Source: JBFGCT01 sp041581055
GTDB lineage: Bacteria; Actinomycetota; Acidimicrobiia; Acidimicrobiales; Ilumatobacteraceae
Length of the DNA: 16,490 bases
NCBI GenBank assembly: GCA_041581055.1
Contig: JBFGCT010000088.1
Location: forward strand, 1-16,490
Direction: 5' to 3'
The position numbers and the translations under genes are program-made. Below the pieces are notes generated by a model. That model searched no databases and had not been told where the DNA came from. It was given only the letters and a program-made list of their open reading frames with translations. Below are positions 14,183 to 16,490 of this stretch, piece by piece; position 1 is the stretch's first letter, and each line of letters starts with the position of its first letter.

Positions 14183-14850
14183 ACTACGTCAGCCACGCCG
14201 ACCTCGGCGGCACGACGGGCCACGGACCGATCGAGCACGAGCCCGAGGGGGTCGTCTTCCACCACGACTGGGAGGCCAAGGCGCTCGCGCTGACGCTGGC
14301 CGCCGGCGCCTCCGGCGCGTGGAACATCGACATGAGCCGGCGCTCCCGCGAGACGCTGCCCGACTACGCGCGCCTCACCTACTACGAGATCTGGACGGCG
14401 GGCCTGGAACGGCTGCTCGTCGAGCGCGGCCTGGTGACCGCCGAGGAGGTCGCCGCCGGCCGCGCGCTCGTCGAGCCGGTCGAGGTCGCCGGCGTGCTGA
14501 CCGCCGACCGCGTCGCGGCGACGCTCGCCCGGGGTGGGCCGGTCGAGCGGGCGCCGTCAGGCCCGGCCCGCTTCGCCGCCGGCGACCGCGTGCGGACCCG
14601 GTCCGGCCCCGTCGACCACCACACCCGGCTGCCCGGCTACGTCGCCGGCCGGGTCGGCACGGTCGAGCGGGTCCACGGCGCCCACGTCTTCCCCGACACC
14701 AACGCCCACGACGGCGGCGAGCAGCCCGAGTGGCTGTACACCGTGGTGTTCGACGCCGCCGACCTGTGGGCCGACGCGCCGCCCGGCCAGCGGGTGTCGG
14801 TCGACGCCTGGGAGCCCTACCTGGCGCCGGCGGCCGGGGGCGAGCCGTGA
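14179..14850 (+). CDS. nthB: Nitrile hydratase beta subunit
   Basis: A 223-aa partner that forms the active site interface with alpha. The start GTG overlaps the alpha stop (GTGA), and the protein opens with NYVSHADLGGTTGHGPI, the canonical beta-subunit N-terminus (Mn-G-x-DLGG-x-x-G-x-GP). Next come FHHDWEAKALALTLAA, TYYEIWTAGLERLLVERGLVT, and the SH3-like C-terminal domain with FAAGDRVRTR, HTRLPGYVAGRVGTVERVHG, VFPDTNAHDGGEQPEWLYTVVF and VDAWEPYL. All expected blocks are present at normal length. It overlaps the downstream accessory gene by GTGA, so alpha, beta and activator are translationally coupled. Confidence 0.96.
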   Translation: MNYVSHADLGGTTGHGPIEHEPEGVVFHHDWEAKALALTLAAGASGAWNIDMSRRSRETLPDYARLTYYEIWTAGLERLLVERGLVTAEEVAAGRALVEPVEVAGVLTADRVAATLARGGPVERAPSGPARFAAGDRVRTRSGPVDHHTRLPGYVAGRVGTVERVHGAHVFPDTNAHDGGEQPEWLYTVVFDAADLWADAPPGQRVSVDAWEPYLAPAAGGEP

Positions 14851-15230
14851 CGTCGCCGTCGCCCTCGTTGTTCCCCGGCCAGCCCGTCGACGACGGCGAA
14901 CCGGTGTTCCGCGAGCCGTGGGAGGCGCACGCGTTCGCGATGGCGGTGCACCTCCACGAGCAGGGCCTGTTCACCTGGCCGCAGTGGTCGGCCGCGCTGA
15001 CCGACGAGATCGAGCGGGCGGAGGCCGCCGGCGACCCCGGCACCGGCGACCCCGACACCGGCGCCGACTACTACCGCATCTGGCTCGCCGCACTCGAACG
15101 GCTGGTCGCCGACACGGGCGCGGCGTCGGCCGACGACCAGGAACGCACCCGGGAGGGGTGGCGCCGCGCCGCCGCGCGGACGCCGCACGGCCAGCCGATC
15201 GAGCTGCGTCCGGGCGACGTCGCAACCTGA
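14847..15230 (+). CDS. Nitrile hydratase accessory (activator) protein
   Basis: A 127-aa small helical protein homologous to the N-terminal half of the beta subunit. It has EPVFREPWEAHAFAMAVHLHEQGLFTWPQWSAAL, then ADYYRIWLAALERLVADTG, mirroring FHHDWEAKA and TYYEIWTAGLERLL of the beta subunit. This matches the nitrile hydratase accessory family. In cobalt enzymes such activators (P14K, NhlE) carry the metal-loaded alpha subunit and exchange it into the apo-enzyme. The C-terminus (GWRRAAARTPHGQPIEL) is typical. The GTG start overlaps the beta stop, and the gene is the last of the operon. No separate cobalt transporter (NhlF type) is seen in the window. Confidence 0.9.
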   Translation: MTSPSPSLFPGQPVDDGEPVFREPWEAHAFAMAVHLHEQGLFTWPQWSAALTDEIERAEAAGDPGTGDPDTGADYYRIWLAALERLVADTGAASADDQERTREGWRRAAARTPHGQPIELRPGDVAT

Positions 15231-15268
15231 ACGCCGCGCCGCTCCCCCGCCCACGACGGACGGTTGCG

Positions 15269-15298
15269 CGATGTGCGGCGGCCCACCGGCACACATCG
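15269..15298. other. Inverted repeat downstream of the nitrile hydratase operon
   Basis: CGATGTG (15269-15275) and CACATCG (15292-15298) form 7-bp arms with a 16-base GC-rich spacer, 38 bases after the accessory-gene stop. It could stabilise or end the operon transcript, or be an operator for the methyltransferase gene that follows. No T-run is present, so it is not a standard terminator. Confidence 0.25.
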
Positions 15299-15389
15299 GA
15301 CCGCGCCGGCACCCGCCGCGCGATCCACCCGAGACACGCTGGCCCGCATCGCCCGGCCGCACCGAGAACGCGTGTGGGAGACTCCCGGC

Positions 15390-16193
15390 GTGGCGCCGAG
15401 TGGGATCGTGGACGTCGAGCGGTTCGCGCTGCGCTACTCGATGTCGCGCAAGGCGGCGATGCAGGCGGTCGAGCACGAGGTGCTCGGGAGCGACTACCAG
15501 GCCAACGGGTACACGACGGTCGCCCAGGCGATCGAGCTCGGCGAGCGCTTGCAGCTGCGGGCTGGGCAGCTGTTGCTCGACGCCGGCAGCGGATGCGGGT
15601 GGCCGGGGCTGTTCCTCGCCGCACGGCACGGCTGCGCGGTCCTCGGCGTCGACCCGGTGGCCGGCGGTGTCGCCACGGCCAGCCGACGGGCGCGCGCCGA
15701 CGGGATGGCCGACCGGGCGTGGAACGTTCTCGCCTCGGCCGACGCCTTCCCGATCCGATCGGGCGCGGTCGACGCTGTCGTGCACACCGACCTCATGTGT
15801 TGAGTTCGCCGCAAGCTCTCCGTGCTGAGAGCGTGCCGACGGGTCCTCCGGCCGGGCGGCCTCATCGCCTTCACGACGATCCTGCCGACACCCGGGCTCC
15901 CGGCTCCGGCACGGCGGCGGGCGAACCGCGTCGGCGTCGCGGTCGCGGTCCCGACGAGCTATCCGAGCCTGCTGCGGTCGGCCGGCTTCACCGCCATCGA
16001 CGAGATCGACGTCAGCGCCGACTATCGAGCGACCCTGATGCGGTGGATGGCCGCGACCGATCGCCACGAAGACGCCCTTCGGGCGGCGACCGGTGACGCC
16101 TTCTTCGACGACCGGGTCGCCAGCCGCCGGCGTTCGCTCGCCGCGGTCGACGCCGGCCTCCATCAGCGGCGTCTCTACACCGCCGTCCGCTGA
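15390..16193 (+). CDS. SAM-dependent methyltransferase with one in-frame TGA (selenoprotein candidate or pseudogene)
   Basis: A 267-codon class I methyltransferase. From GTG 15390 it reads VDVERFALRYSMSRKAAMQAVE, then the SAM-binding motif I LLLDAGSGCGWPGLFLA (about 65-81), an acidic motif II position at VLGVDPVAG, and SADAFPIRSGAVDAVVHTDLMC. An in-frame TGA (15801-15803) follows. The same frame continues VRRKLSVLRACRRVLRPGGLIAFTT, the normal post-motif helix and strand (RVLRPGG is characteristic), to a TGA at 16193. The domain is therefore complete across the TGA with no frame change. A 6-bp hairpin begins 11 bases after the TGA. Either the codon is read as selenocysteine (giving Cys-Sec), or a Cys/Trp codon has mutated or been misread. 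The substrate is unknown. If TGA terminates, the product (137 aa) lacks the second half of the fold. Confidence 0.65.
15815..15832 (+). promoter_or_regulatory. SECIS-like hairpin downstream of the in-frame TGA
   Basis: GCTCTC (15815-15820) pairs perfectly with GAGAGC (15827-15832) around the six-base loop CGTGCT. The stem starts 11 bases after the TGA and the loop 17 bases after it. Published bacterial SECIS rules ask for a hairpin just downstream with the apical loop roughly 16-37 bases after UGA and a G among the first two loop bases. This hairpin meets them (second loop base G). A short hairpin can occur by chance in GC-rich coding sequence, so this is only a candidate. Confidence 0.35.
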
Positions 16194-16212
16194 CGTACCG
16201 GCTCGCACAGCC

Positions 16213-16263
16213 CGGCGGCCCGCATATCCCGGCGGCCCGCGCACCGCGGCGGCCCGCGCACCC
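16213..16263. repeat. 17-bp tandem repeat, three copies
   Basis: Three adjacent 17-bp units begin CGGCGGCCCGC at 16213, 16230 and 16247; the last two differ at one base. The first 120 bases of the 297-base gene-free end of the window hold this repeat and a possible degenerate start of the following array (CAGAATTCCCCCG near 16271). No coding signal was seen. Confidence 0.75.
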
Positions 16264-16312
16264 GGGCGGTCAGAATTCCCCCGATCCCGCCGCACAAACG
16301 CGCATCACCGGC

Positions 16313-16490
16313 GCCAAGATTTCCCACCGGTGAGAATCCGGGGGACCCCTCCACCCCAACTCTCACCGCAACCGCCAAGATTCCCCCACCGGTGAGAGTC
16401 CGGGGGACCCCTCCGCCCCAACTCTCACCGCAACCGCCAAGATTCCCCCACCGGTGAGAGTCCGGGGGACCCCTCCGCCCGAACTCTCAC
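16313..16490. repeat. 61-62-bp tandem repeat with internal palindromes, continuing past the window
   Basis: Units start with GCCAAGATT at 16313, 16374 and 16436, giving periods of 61 and 62 bp; the third is cut by the window edge. Each unit holds CACCGGTG, an 8-bp palindrome, and a longer inverted repeat. In unit 2 this is GGTGAGAGT (16391-16399) against ACTCTCACC (16421-16429), with a 21-base G/C-rich loop that can fold further (GGGG/CCCC). Units differ at only a few positions. No variable spacer is present, so it is not a CRISPR array, and no ORF with protein-like sequence crosses it. Confidence 0.85.

Noticed and set aside
14817..16295. 492-aa minus-strand frame spanning the beta subunit end, accessory gene and methyltransferase
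   Set aside because: It crosses three real genes, is low-complexity in Arg/Gly/Ala and has no start signal.
16313..16490. CRISPR array
   Set aside because: The whole 61-62-bp period is repeated with no variable spacers, and no cas genes are present.

Overview
The window is a high-GC, gene-dense chromosomal segment with heavy GTG start use, several leaderless-type starts and ATGA/GTGA gene overlaps. It also carries a DUF222/13E12-type remnant and a PPOX-class FMN/F420 protein. Together these suggest an actinobacterium. Acidimicrobiia (Ilumatobacter-like) is my best guess, but that is inference; no rRNA or other taxonomic marker is present.

Left part (1-7,300): a secreted choice-of-anchor-B / LVIVD-repeat protein (minus) stands divergent from a NERD-like/UvrD-like SF1 helicase (plus). 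The helicase converges on a minus-strand group: a tyrosinase-type type-3 copper oxidase with a histidine-aspartate pentapeptide tail, an SRPBCC protein, and a two-META-domain lipoprotein. Upstream of the lipoprotein lies gene debris: a frameshifted unknown fragment, then a DUF222/HNH remnant that has lost its N-terminus and its HNH core.

Middle (8,200-11,500): a PPOX-class flavin protein (plus), a multi-pass membrane protein broken by a one-base frameshift (minus), and a zinc-ribbon thioredoxin (minus). These are followed on the plus strand by a DUF985 cupin and a coupled PRC-barrel / universal-stress-like pair behind a well-formed sigma-70-type promoter.

Right part (11,560-15,230): a nitrile-degradation island. 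It holds an amidase-signature amidase, a small GYD-domain protein, and cobalt-type nitrile hydratase alpha, beta and accessory/activator genes joined by GTGA overlaps. Nitrile hydratase would make amides and the amidase would turn them into acid plus ammonia. Amidase and alpha subunit share a TACGCT -10 element placed for leaderless transcripts, and a perfect 8-bp-arm inverted repeat lies where the -35 of the nitrile hydratase promoter should be.

End (15,390-16,490): a SAM-dependent methyltransferase is interrupted by one in-frame TGA. Eleven bases after it sits a perfect 6-bp hairpin whose geometry fits a bacterial SECIS, so the gene is either a selenoprotein candidate or a pseudogene. Non-coding tandem repeats follow: three copies of 17 bp, then a 61-62-bp palindromic unit that runs off the window edge.

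No tRNA, rRNA, CRISPR array, integrase or transposase was recognised.
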